From: an uncultured bacterium
Lineage (GTDB): Bacteria; Acidobacteriota; UBA890
Assembly: GCA_937922775.1 (NCBI GenBank)
Contig: CALAKE010000321.1
Coordinates: 1-7,920 of the forward strand
Reading direction: 5' to 3'
DNA: 7,920 nucleotides
Part shown: one piece after another, positions 1 to 6,295 of the stretch
How the letters are laid out: every line of letters begins with the position of its first letter
How positions within the stretch are numbered: the stretch's first letter is position 1
Program-made: the position numbers and the translations under genes
The notes under the pieces: generated by a model
Told to the model about the DNA's origin: nothing
The model's database searches: none
Seen by the model: the letters and a program-made list of their open reading frames with translations, nothing else

Positions 1-1
1 C

Positions 2-328
2 ATTTACGTGCAATTGGCGGCCTGGGCGGTTGTCACCCTACTCGGGACCTGGTCGGCTGACCTGACCGCGCGTGTCCTGGACAAAGAGGATCCTTCCTTC
101 GTGGTCGTCGATGAGTTGGCGGCGATGTGGCTTGCTGCCGCAGGGCTACAGACGGGTTGGGCGTTGTTCCTCGCCTTTCTGTACTTCCGAATATTCGACA
201 TCATCAAACCATTTCCGGCCAGGCAGGCAGAAAACCTCCATGGTGGCATTGGCATCATGGCTGATGACGTGATCGCCGCCCTTTATACGCAGGCTGCGGT
301 GTGGCTGACGATGCTCGTCTGGCCCTGA
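2..328 (+). CDS. pgpA: Phosphatidylglycerophosphatase A, 3' part (5' end outside window)
   Basis: PgpA removes the phosphate from phosphatidylglycerophosphate to give phosphatidylglycerol at the inner membrane. About 108 C-terminal residues are visible, and the frame is open to the window edge. Family proteins are roughly 150-170 residues, so about 50 N-terminal residues are missing; the GTG at position 8 is an internal valine codon, not the likely start. Visible family marks are the acidic VVDELAAMW segment, the FRIFDIIKPFPAR motif, and GGIGIMADDVIAA with its paired aspartates near the C terminus. Hydrophobic stretches around these fit a membrane protein. The stop is followed by a 22-base gap to pncC, a pairing common in proteobacteria. 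The family call is secure; the true start cannot be seen. Confidence 0.93.
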   Translation: MYVQLAAWAVVTLLGTWSADLTARVLDKEDPSFVVVDELAAMWLAAAGLQTGWALFLAFLYFRIFDIIKPFPARQAENLHGGIGIMADDVIAALYTQAAVWLTMLVWP

Positions 329-338
329 GTAGCCGGAT

Positions 339-344
339 AGGTGA
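339..344 (+). promoter_or_regulatory. Ribosome binding site of pncC
   Basis: AGGTGA lies 6 bases before the ATG at 351 and supports that start over any internal one. It sits in the 22-base gap after pgpA, which leaves little room for a separate promoter. Confidence 0.5.
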
Positions 345-350
345 CGAGCC

Positions 351-929
351 ATGCAGGAGACTGGAGAGCCAGGCGCTAGCGGGGGGCAGGGTCCCGACTC
401 GCGGGATCTTCACCTCGTAGGCGCCGGGCATCGGATCGCCTCGACGGTCGGTGAGCTCTTGCGGCAAAGGCAAGAAAGCCTGGCCTTGGCTGAGAGTTGC
501 ACCGGCGGTCTCATCGCTGCGACGCTGACGACGGTCGCGGGCTCGTCGGACTACCTGTGGGGGAGTGCAGTGGTCTATAGCGCGGCGGCCAAGCAGGTGA
601 TGCTCGGGATCGACGACCCGTTTCTCGATGAGCACGGCACGGTGTCAAGAGAAACCACCGCGGCGCTGGCTGCGGAGGTGAAGCGGCTCTCGGGCGCGAC
701 ACACGGCCTCGCCGTCACGGGCTGGGCCGGCCCCAGCGGAGGCAGCGACGCTGACCCTGTGGGTACGGTGTACGTGGCGCTTGCTTCGCCGGATGGAAGT
801 GAGACTCGGCGCTTCAGCTTCGCGGGCGAACGCGAGGAGATACGCGAGCTGGCGCTCGTGAGCGCACTCGGGTGGTTACAGGACCAGATGTCGGAGCGGA
901 ATCGCGCAGAAGACAGAGCTTCTGACTAG
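351..929 (+). CDS. pncC: Nicotinamide-nucleotide amidohydrolase (CinA C-terminal domain protein)
   Basis: This is a 192-residue protein made of the CinA C-terminal domain alone, without the N-terminal MoCF-like domain of full CinA. Family members deamidate NMN to nicotinic acid mononucleotide in the pyridine nucleotide cycle that recycles NAD. Visible motifs are AESCTGG (E48 to G53, holding the conserved serine S49), VVYSAAAK (Y76, K81), HGTVS and TGWAGPSGG (residues 123-131), followed by DPVGTVYVAL. Many relatives have Ile where W125 sits. About 35 N-terminal residues precede the domain and look polar and unstructured. The ATG at 351 has a good ribosome binding site. It lies 22 bases after pgpA and 40 bases before plsY. 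The family is clear; the amidase activity is inferred from the family. Confidence 0.92.
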   Translation: MQETGEPGASGGQGPDSRDLHLVGAGHRIASTVGELLRQRQESLALAESCTGGLIAATLTTVAGSSDYLWGSAVVYSAAAKQVMLGIDDPFLDEHGTVSRETTAALAAEVKRLSGATHGLAVTGWAGPSGGSDADPVGTVYVALASPDGSETRRFSFAGEREEIRELALVSALGWLQDQMSERNRAEDRASD

Positions 930-954
930 TCACATACCGAACCGGGCAGCAGTC

Positions 955-959
955 GGAGG
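955..959 (+). promoter_or_regulatory. Ribosome binding site of plsY
   Basis: GGAGG lies 10 bases before the ATG at 970, within the 40-base gap after pncC. It decides the plsY start. No promoter-like hexamers stand out in the gap. Confidence 0.55.
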
Positions 960-969
960 GATTCGCGGC

Positions 970-1587
970 ATGGCGCTTCCATTAGCCTCGAGCCAGAGCA
1001 CGGCACTCGTCCTCGGGGTTTCTATCGGTTTTCTGTTGGGCAGCATCCCCTTCGGCTTCATTCTGGTGAAGTGGCGCACGGGAGATGATGTACGCGGTTT
1101 CGGTAGCGGCAATACGGGAGCCACGAATGTTGGCCGAGTCCTGGGCCGAAGAGCCGGATTGGCCGTCCTTCTTGCTGATGCACTCAAAGGATTGACAGCT
1201 GTCCTCATCGCCTCATGGATCGGTCCGTCGGCCGCGGCCGCGGCCGCCTTCGGCGCTGTCGCCGGGCACTGTTTCTCCCCGTGGCTGCGTGGCAGGGGAG
1301 GCAAAGGTGTCGCCACCATGTTCGGTGGGTTCGTGATTCTGGCGCCGGTCTGTGCTGCCGTTGCGGCGATGGCGCTGGCTACGGTCGTGGCATTGACTCG
1401 CACGATGTCGGCCGGCTCGCTGGCCGCGGCGGTCGCGCTCGTCGTTGCCAGCTGGGGGCTCGCCATGCCCAGCGGGACAATGCTCGCGGCGCTGTTGAGC
1501 AGCTTGCTCGTTATCTGGCGACATCGCGGAAACATCCAGCGCCTGCTACGAGGCGAGGAGAACCGCCTCGGGAAAGGGCGGTCATGA
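970..1587 (+). CDS. plsY: Acyl-phosphate:glycerol-3-phosphate acyltransferase PlsY
   Basis: PlsY is an integral membrane enzyme that transfers an acyl group from acyl-phosphate to sn-glycerol-3-phosphate, giving lysophosphatidic acid, the first committed step of phospholipid synthesis. The 205-residue length is normal. The three conserved loops are present: GSIPFGFIL near residues 19-27, the RGFGSGNTGATNVGR glycine-rich loop near 38-52, and GHCFSPW followed by GRGGKGVAT near 99-114. Long hydrophobic segments between them fit the usual multi-span topology. A six-alanine run is encoded by a GGCCGC tract at 1230-1248. The last four bases overlap the gpsA start (ATGA), so the two are probably translationally coupled. 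That makes sense because GpsA supplies the substrate. It needs PlsX for acyl-phosphate, which is not in the window. Confidence 0.96.
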   Translation: MALPLASSQSTALVLGVSIGFLLGSIPFGFILVKWRTGDDVRGFGSGNTGATNVGRVLGRRAGLAVLLADALKGLTAVLIASWIGPSAAAAAAFGAVAGHCFSPWLRGRGGKGVATMFGGFVILAPVCAAVAAMALATVVALTRTMSAGSLAAAVALVVASWGLAMPSGTMLAALLSSLLVIWRHRGNIQRLLRGEENRLGKGRS

Positions 1588-2630
1588 TGCCCTCTACGGT
1601 GGGCAGCACACACCCGAGCGGTGGCGCCGGTGGGGTCTGGCGTGTGGCGGTGATGGGCGCGGGGTCCTGGGGCACTGCTTTGGCATTGCATGCTCAGCGG
1701 TCAGGACACGAGGTGACCTTGTGGACTCGGCGTGAGCAACTCGCCGGGCAGATCAAGCGGGCGGGTGAGAATGCTGACTACCTGCCGGGCCATGGCTTGC
1801 CGGCCGGGATGAGAGTCACGGCGGATCCATGCGTTGCCTTGGCAGGCGCAGACTGCGTGGTCAGTGTCGTTCCATCCCGCTATCTGCGTGAGGTTTGGCA
1901 GCGCCTGCGATCGCACTTCCCTGTGGGCGCCCACCTGGTTTCAGCGACCAAAGGTATCGAGTGCGACACGGGCCTGCGGATGAGCCAGGTACTCCGGGAT
2001 CTCGTCGGTAGCAATGCCGCCTCGGTCTCAGCGTTGTCGGGGCCATCATTCGCCCTCGAATTGGCCGAAATGCGCCCGACGGCCGTAGCCTTGGGCTGTG
2101 AAGATCTGGACTCATCCGTGTCGGTGCAGAGGCGATGGAGCCACGGCGCACTCCGCGTCTACGGCAACGAGGACATCGTCGGAGTCGAGCTCGGTGGGGC
2201 CGTCAAGAACATCATCGCCCTGGCAGCCGGCATCGTCGACGGACTCGCTCTCGGCACGAACACTCGAGCGGCCCTGATCACACGCGGATTGAAAGAGATG
2301 GCGAGGTTGTCCGAGGCTCGGGGGGCCCAGAGCGGGACTCTCATGGGGTTGGCAGGCCTGGGAGATCTCGTTTTAACCTGCACGGGACCATTGAGCCGCA
2401 ACCGCCGGGTAGGCCTGATGTTGGCCGAGGGGAAAGGGCTCGAGGAGATCGAGGCAGAGATGAAGATGGTTGCGGAAGGTGTCGAGACCGTTCGGGCAGC
2501 GCGGCGGCTTGCGGCGGAATCCGGGCTCGAAATGCCGATCACCACACAGGTGTATGCGGTACTCTACGAGGGGAAGGATCCGCGCTCTGCTATCGACGAG
2601 CTGATGGCCCGGGCGTTGGTGCAAGAGTGA
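1584..2630 (+). CDS. gpsA: Glycerol-3-phosphate dehydrogenase [NAD(P)+]
   Basis: GpsA reduces dihydroxyacetone phosphate to sn-glycerol-3-phosphate in the cytosol, supplying PlsY. The 348-residue protein starts at the ATG overlapping the plsY stop; a second ATG follows directly at 1587. The family core begins with RVAVMGAGSWGTALA, whose nucleotide-binding glycines are G25, G27 and G30. About 19 non-conserved, Gly/Ser-rich residues precede it, a slightly long N terminus. Further marks are the PSRYLREV segment, SGPSFA at 152-157, GAVKNIIALAAG with the catalytic-type lysine K208, NTRAALITRGL, and GLAGLGDLVLTC with D261. No key residue is missing. A long open stretch upstream in this frame, inside plsY, is a GC-rich shadow and not part of the gene. 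The next gene starts about 35 bases after the stop. Confidence 0.96.
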   Translation: MMPSTVGSTHPSGGAGGVWRVAVMGAGSWGTALALHAQRSGHEVTLWTRREQLAGQIKRAGENADYLPGHGLPAGMRVTADPCVALAGADCVVSVVPSRYLREVWQRLRSHFPVGAHLVSATKGIECDTGLRMSQVLRDLVGSNAASVSALSGPSFALELAEMRPTAVALGCEDLDSSVSVQRRWSHGALRVYGNEDIVGVELGGAVKNIIALAAGIVDGLALGTNTRAALITRGLKEMARLSEARGAQSGTLMGLAGLGDLVLTCTGPLSRNRRVGLMLAEGKGLEEIEAEMKMVAEGVETVRAARRLAAESGLEMPITTQVYAVLYEGKDPRSAIDELMARALVQE

Positions 2631-2653
2631 CCGATATGCTGTTTTCTCATGCT

Positions 2654-2657
2654 AGGA
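2654..2657 (+). promoter_or_regulatory. Ribosome binding site choosing the TPR gene start
   Basis: AGGA lies eight bases before the ATG at 2666 and favours it over three in-frame upstream starts (GTG 2627, ATG 2636, ATG 2657). The signal peptide read from 2666 supports the same choice. Confidence 0.45.
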
Positions 2658-2665
2658 TGGGCGCC

Positions 2666-3481
2666 ATGCCATTGACGAAGCGGTTCTATCTCGTGGTCAG
2701 CCTTCTGGCTGTGGCTACGCTCTGGCCGTGGCTGGCCGGGGCCACGCCTGCAATGCCCTTCGAGGCGGGGCAAGATCCTGCCCAATCGGACGATCCAATA
2801 CTGCTGCAGCGTCTGGGGGTTCTGTACCTGCAGGAAAACCAGCCCCGTGAGGCGATCAGGGCATTGGAGCAGGCATCGGCCTTGATGCCCGAGAATGGCG
2901 AAACCCATATGTGGCTGGGCTTTGCCTACTTCCTCAATCAGCAGTTCGATGAGGCAGAAGAGTCGTATGTACGAGCCCTGCTCCACAATCCCGATCAGAC
3001 CGATGCGCACAACCTTCTGGGATTGCTGCATGCAGAGCAGGGGAATTCGCAAAAGGCCCTCAACGAATTCCAGATCGCACTGGCGGATCCGGCGTATCCA
3101 CCGGTCTCGCGAATGCGTGTTCACTACAACATCGGCAAGCTCTACTTCGAGATGGATGAGCCCGATCTGGCGCTTACATCCTTGCAGCAGGCGGTGGAGC
3201 TGGCACGCAACCCGGCGGATCCGACGTACGGGCTGGTGTATCTGATGTTGGGCAAGGTGCTCCGGCAGCTCGGACGCAACGAGGAGGCGGTCGTCGCGCT
3301 GGAACGAGTCCTCGAGGGATCCGATCAGAATGCCGAGGCGCACTTGGAGCTGGGCCTGGCCTATCGAGACCAGAGCGACTTTTTCAAGGCGAGAGAGCAC
3401 CTGTCGCAAGTGGTCCAGTTGGCGCCCGGTAGCCCCTTCAGCGAGAGAGCTCGTGCGGCTCTGGCTCAGATACCCGGATAA
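2666..3481 (+). CDS. Exported TPR-repeat protein of unknown specific role
   Basis: The protein has 271 residues from the ATG at 2666. This start has AGGA eight bases upstream and gives a clean signal peptide: K5 and R6, a hydrophobic run from F7 to A24, and an AGA cleavage site after A26. GTG 2627 and ATGs 2636 and 2657 are in-frame alternatives that would only lengthen the n-region. There is no lipobox cysteine, so it looks soluble and periplasmic rather than lipid-anchored. From about residue 43 to the end, roughly six tetratricopeptide repeats follow, with the usual spaced pattern (for example LGVLYLQENQPREAI, WLGFAYFLNQQFDEAEESY, LGLAYRDQSDFFKAREHL). Repeats 3 and 4 are lengthened by an ADPAYPPVS insert, a feature I associate with PilF/PilW-like proteins. 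It probably acts as a protein-binding scaffold; the partner is unknown. It ends directly before the ftsY start. Confidence 0.88.
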   Translation: MPLTKRFYLVVSLLAVATLWPWLAGATPAMPFEAGQDPAQSDDPILLQRLGVLYLQENQPREAIRALEQASALMPENGETHMWLGFAYFLNQQFDEAEESYVRALLHNPDQTDAHNLLGLLHAEQGNSQKALNEFQIALADPAYPPVSRMRVHYNIGKLYFEMDEPDLALTSLQQAVELARNPADPTYGLVYLMLGKVLRQLGRNEEAVVALERVLEGSDQNAEAHLELGLAYRDQSDFFKAREHLSQVVQLAPGSPFSERARAALAQIPG

Positions 3482-4393
3482 GTGGCCGTGGGTATACTGA
3501 GTCGTTCCCTCGGTCGCACGCGGGAGCGATTAAAGGGCGCACTGCAGAAGCTCCTCCCTTCCGAGAAGGTCGATGCCGAGACCCTCGAGAGCCTGGAGGA
3601 AGCACTGATCTCGGCGGACGTCGGCCCCACCACTGCGGCTGAGCTCGTTGAGGAGTTGCAGGCAGCGGCCCCAACGGGTGAGGAGTCCCGGCGCTTGCTG
3701 CGCGAGAGCATGGTGCGAATCCTCGCGTCGCCGGGAAATGGAGATCGTGCGGAGCCCGCGCCGGGACGGGAAACCCCGTGGGTGGCTTTGCTGGTTGGCG
3801 TGAATGGCTCGGGCAAGACGACAACGACCGCAAAGCTGGCCGCGCGGTACCAAGACCACGGGTGCAGCATCCTCCTTGGTGCTGCGGACACTTTTCGCGC
3901 CGCCGCGGTGGAACAACTTTGTGTCTGGGGGGAGCGGCTGGAGGTTCCCGTCGTGGCGCACCAGTCCGGTGGGGATCCCGCTGCGGTCGTCTACGATGCC
4001 TGCGCTGCGGGTTCAGCGAGAGACGCGGACGTTGTCCTCATCGATACAGCGGGGCGACTGCATACCAAGGACAACCTGATGGCCGAGTTGGCGAAAATGC
4101 ATCGGTCGGCAGGGAAAGTCATCGACGGCGCGCCCGATGAAGTCTGGTTGGTGCTGGACGCGACCACGGGACAGAACGGACTCCGGCAGGCCGAGGACTT
4201 CCTGGCTCACGCGGGTGTCACGGGTCTCATCCTCGCCAAACTAGACGGTAGCGCCCGAGGGGGCGTGGCATTGAGCATTGCACATCGGCTCGGCCTGCCG
4301 ATTCGCTATGTCGGTACGGGGGAGGGGACTGGCGACCTGGAGCCTTTCGACCCGGAGGCCTTCGTCGACGGTTTGCTTGGCGAGGCATCGTGA
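3482..4393 (+). CDS. ftsY: Signal recognition particle receptor FtsY
   Basis: FtsY is the membrane-associated SRP GTPase that pairs with Ffh to hand ribosomes making membrane proteins to the Sec translocon. The 303-residue protein begins with GTG immediately after the TPR gene stop. It has only the NG domains; the acidic A domain of E. coli FtsY is absent. The N domain occupies about residues 5-85 (ESLEEALISADVG). The G domain shows the P-loop GVNGSGKTTTTAK (G106 to K118), ADTFRAAAVEQL (D136 on), DTAGRLHTKDN (D188 on), and the G4-type motif A252-K-L-D255 followed by GSARGG. The C-terminal GTGEGTGDLEPFDPEAF is typical. G4 is usually TKLD, so Ala replaces Thr. The GEGTGDL and SARGG contexts favour FtsY over Ffh, and a separate Ffh lies downstream. 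The stop overlaps the ribD start region. Confidence 0.96.
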   Translation: MAVGILSRSLGRTRERLKGALQKLLPSEKVDAETLESLEEALISADVGPTTAAELVEELQAAAPTGEESRRLLRESMVRILASPGNGDRAEPAPGRETPWVALLVGVNGSGKTTTTAKLAARYQDHGCSILLGAADTFRAAAVEQLCVWGERLEVPVVAHQSGGDPAAVVYDACAAGSARDADVVLIDTAGRLHTKDNLMAELAKMHRSAGKVIDGAPDEVWLVLDATTGQNGLRQAEDFLAHAGVTGLILAKLDGSARGGVALSIAHRLGLPIRYVGTGEGTGDLEPFDPEAFVDGLLGEAS

Positions 4394-5547
4394 TGAACGG
4401 CCCCGAGCAGACCGCACGACCCGTTGATGACCGGCGTGCGGAAGACCGTGAGTACTTGAGGCGCTGCCTCCGCCTGGCGGCGAGGGCACGCGGCTCAACC
4501 AGCCCGAATCCCATGGTCGGGGCTCTCTTGGTGCGGGAAGGCCAGATCGTCGCCGAGGCCTACCATCATAAGGCGGGTACATCTCATGCGGAGCATTTGG
4601 CTCTCGCGGCGGCACAGGATGCTGCCCGTGGCGCGACTCTCTACATCAACATGGAACCCTGCTGTCATCACGGCCACACTCCGCCGTGTATCGAGGGGAT
4701 CTTGGCGGCCGGTGTGCGCCGAGTCGTGGCGTCCATGGCAGATCCAGACCCACGGGTGAACGGCAAGGGTTTCGCGGCCCTGCGCGCCAGTGGGGTCGAA
4801 ATCGAGGTAGGCGAGCTCGCGGAGGAGGCAGCTCGACTCAACGAGGCGTACGTGACGTTCAAACAGGAAGGCCGACCGTTCGTTCTTGCCAAGGCGGCGC
4901 TCTCATTGGATGGACGCCTGGCGACGCGGCAACGGCAATCGCAGTGGATCACTGGGGAGGTCGCGCGACAACGCGCTCATCGCCTTCGAGGTGTCTCGGA
5001 CGCGGTCATTGTGGGCGTGGGTACGGTTCTTTCGGATGATCCCCGTTTGACGACGCGGCACGGTCGCCCGCGAGGCCCTCGGTTTCGTGTGGTCTTGGAT
5101 TCTCACCTGCGAACCCCCGCTGACTGCAAAATGTTGAACACCCCTGGCGGCCAAGTGTTGATCTTCACTACCGCAGCGGCGCCGGCGGAGCGTCGGGAAC
5201 AGCTCGAGGCAGCAGGGGCCGAGGTTCTGGTAGTGGAGGCGGATGCTCGGGGGTGTGTGGCCTGGGAGCCTGTTCTTTCCGACCTCGCCCGGCGGGGCTC
5301 GATGGCGGCGTTGCTCGAAGGTGGAAGCGATGTGCTCACCAGTGCCTTCGAGGCTGATATAATAGACAAGGTATTTCTGATCTATGCCCCCCTTCTGATT
5401 GGCGGATCGGCGGCCTTGCCGCTATGGGGTGGTGACGGAATCGATAGCCTTGATGCAGCGCCTCGCCTTCGCCATATCCGACGCTCACGGCTCGGGGAGG
5501 ATTGGGCGGTCGAAGGCTACATTCACCCTCCTCAGCTGACTGAGTAG
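4393..5547 (+). CDS. ribD: Riboflavin biosynthesis bifunctional deaminase/reductase RibD
   Basis: RibD deaminates the pyrimidine product of GTP cyclohydrolase II and then reduces its ribosyl side chain with NADPH, the second and third steps of riboflavin synthesis. The 384-residue length is normal. The N-terminal zinc deaminase domain (about 20-155) has H65-A-E67 and the PCCHHGHTPPC motif, giving zinc ligands H65, C90 and C99 with the same spacing as E. coli H50, C75 and C84. E67 is the expected proton shuttle. The reductase domain starts near R161 (RPFVLAKAALSLDGRLA) and includes SQWITG, VGVGTVLSDDPRLT and the late LLEGGSDV and APLLIGG segments. The ATG at 4393 overlaps the ftsY stop by one base. 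GTG at 4390 is an alternative that adds one residue. There is no strong ribosome binding site, so coupling to ftsY translation is likely. Confidence 0.96.
   Translation: MNGPEQTARPVDDRRAEDREYLRRCLRLAARARGSTSPNPMVGALLVREGQIVAEAYHHKAGTSHAEHLALAAAQDAARGATLYINMEPCCHHGHTPPCIEGILAAGVRRVVASMADPDPRVNGKGFAALRASGVEIEVGELAEEAARLNEAYVTFKQEGRPFVLAKAALSLDGRLATRQRQSQWITGEVARQRAHRLRGVSDAVIVGVGTVLSDDPRLTTRHGRPRGPRFRVVLDSHLRTPADCKMLNTPGGQVLIFTTAAAPAERREQLEAAGAEVLVVEADARGCVAWEPVLSDLARRGSMAALLEGGSDVLTSAFEADIIDKVFLIYAPLLIGGSAALPLWGGDGIDSLDAAPRLRHIRRSRLGEDWAVEGYIHPPQLTE
5355..5363 (+). promoter_or_regulatory. Possible internal extended -10 promoter for ribE-ribBA
   Basis: The sequence TGATATAAT matches the extended -10 consensus (TGnTATAAT) exactly and lies inside ribD, where it uses two adjacent ATA isoleucine codons. 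No good -35 hexamer lies at the right distance, though extended -10 promoters need one less. A transcript from here would have a leader of about 240 bases before ribE. One match can arise by chance, so this is a candidate only. Confidence 0.2.
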
Positions 5548-5599
5548 TCGAGCGCTGGGGCGCCCTGCCCAATCGAACTGATAACTCGTTGCAGAAGTT

Positions 5600-5603
5600 G
5601 GAG
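5600..5603 (+). promoter_or_regulatory. Ribosome binding site of ribE
   Basis: GGAG lies five bases before the ATG at 5609. It stands at the end of the 61-base gap after ribD, the largest gap in the window. That gap also holds the short palindromes AGCGCT and GGGCGCCC (5551-5565), with no loop or T-run to make a terminator. Confidence 0.5.
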
Positions 5604-5608
5604 TTTCC

Positions 5609-6295
5609 ATGTTTACCGGCCTCGTAGAAGAAATAGGCACCATCACACGGATTGAGACCATCCCCAGTGGCTCGAAGCTGACCATCCGCGCCAACGCGGT
5701 GATCGAGGGACTGCGACCCGGCAGCAGTGTCGCCATCGACGGGGTCTGCATGACAGCCATCGAGATCCACGGAAATGAATTCGTCATTGAGGTATCACCG
5801 GAGACGATCGTGCGGTCGAACTTTTCCCTTTTCCAGATCGGCACCGAGGTGAACTTGGAACGGCCACTGTCGGCCAATGGCCGCCTCGGCGGACATTTCG
5901 TCCAGGGCCATGTCGATGCCACAACGCGACAAACCGGACAGATCGAAGAGGGTGAGTTCGCTCGCATCAGCTACGCCGTTCCTAGCGGGCTGGCCCACTT
6001 CCTTGTCGAAAAAGGGTCGATTGCGATCAACGGCGTGTCCCTGACGGTGGCCTCTCTCGGATCCGATACCTTCGACGTGCAGCTCATTCCTCACACACTC
6101 GAGGTCACGAACCTGGCCTCTGACAATCGGGCCGAGACCCTCAACCTGGAAGTCGATGTTCTCGGCAAGTATGTCGCCCGTTTTCTCAATGCCCGGCTCG
6201 GGATCGAAGATCCCGTGGTTGAGGCGAGCTTCGGATCGCCGGGAGAGATCATTACGCCGGGGTCACTGATTAAACCGGCAGGAGGCGACCGATGA
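5609..6295 (+). CDS. ribE: Riboflavin synthase (alpha chain)
   Basis: Riboflavin synthase combines two molecules of 6,7-dimethyl-8-ribityllumazine into riboflavin plus the pyrimidine substrate of lumazine synthase. The 228-residue protein shows the two tandem lumazine-binding barrels. The first opens with MFTGLVEEIGTI and contains SVAIDGVCMTA. The second opens with LGGHFVQGHVDATT (from L93) and contains SIAINGVSLTV, so the internal repeat is visible by eye. The C-terminal tail after the usual LGKYVARFL helix runs about 35 residues, slightly longer than in many homologues. The start is set by the MFTGLVE N terminus and a GGAG site. The last four bases overlap the ribBA start. Its partner lumazine synthase (RibH) is not in the window. 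Confidence 0.96.
   Translation: MFTGLVEEIGTITRIETIPSGSKLTIRANAVIEGLRPGSSVAIDGVCMTAIEIHGNEFVIEVSPETIVRSNFSLFQIGTEVNLERPLSANGRLGGHFVQGHVDATTRQTGQIEEGEFARISYAVPSGLAHFLVEKGSIAINGVSLTVASLGSDTFDVQLIPHTLEVTNLASDNRAETLNLEVDVLGKYVARFLNARLGIEDPVVEASFGSPGEIITPGSLIKPAGGDR
6280..6285 (+). promoter_or_regulatory. Strong ribosome binding site of ribBA
   Basis: A perfect AGGAGG lies six bases before the ATG at 6292, inside the end of ribE. It is the strongest such site in the window and suggests ribBA is initiated efficiently on its own despite the four-base overlap. Confidence 0.75.

Noticed and set aside
1230..1248. GGCCGC tandem tract in plsY
   Set aside because: It simply encodes a run of six alanines in a membrane protein and is expected in GC-rich DNA.
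930..1691. Antisense open frame (253 codons) opposite plsY and the gpsA start
   Set aside because: Low-complexity Ala/Pro/Arg/Thr-rich translation typical of a GC-rich shadow; plsY motifs on the + strand explain the region.
2135..2626. Upstream extension of the TPR gene frame through gpsA
   Set aside because: The translation is Arg/Gly-rich with no family match, lies wholly inside gpsA, and the signal peptide and ribosome binding site place the start at 2666.
2564..3409. Long antisense open frame (281 codons) opposite the TPR gene and the gpsA end
   Set aside because: It mirrors the codon pattern of the sense genes in GC-rich DNA; its translation shows no recognisable domain and the sense strand carries clear protein motifs.
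5551..5565. Palindromes AGCGCT and GGGCGCCC as a terminator after ribD
   Set aside because: Neither has a loop and no T-run follows, so they do not form an intrinsic terminator.
5548..5608. FMN riboswitch before ribE
   Set aside because: The gap is only 61 bases, far shorter than an RFN element, and I see none of its conserved stretches. An element overlapping the ribD end is not supported either.
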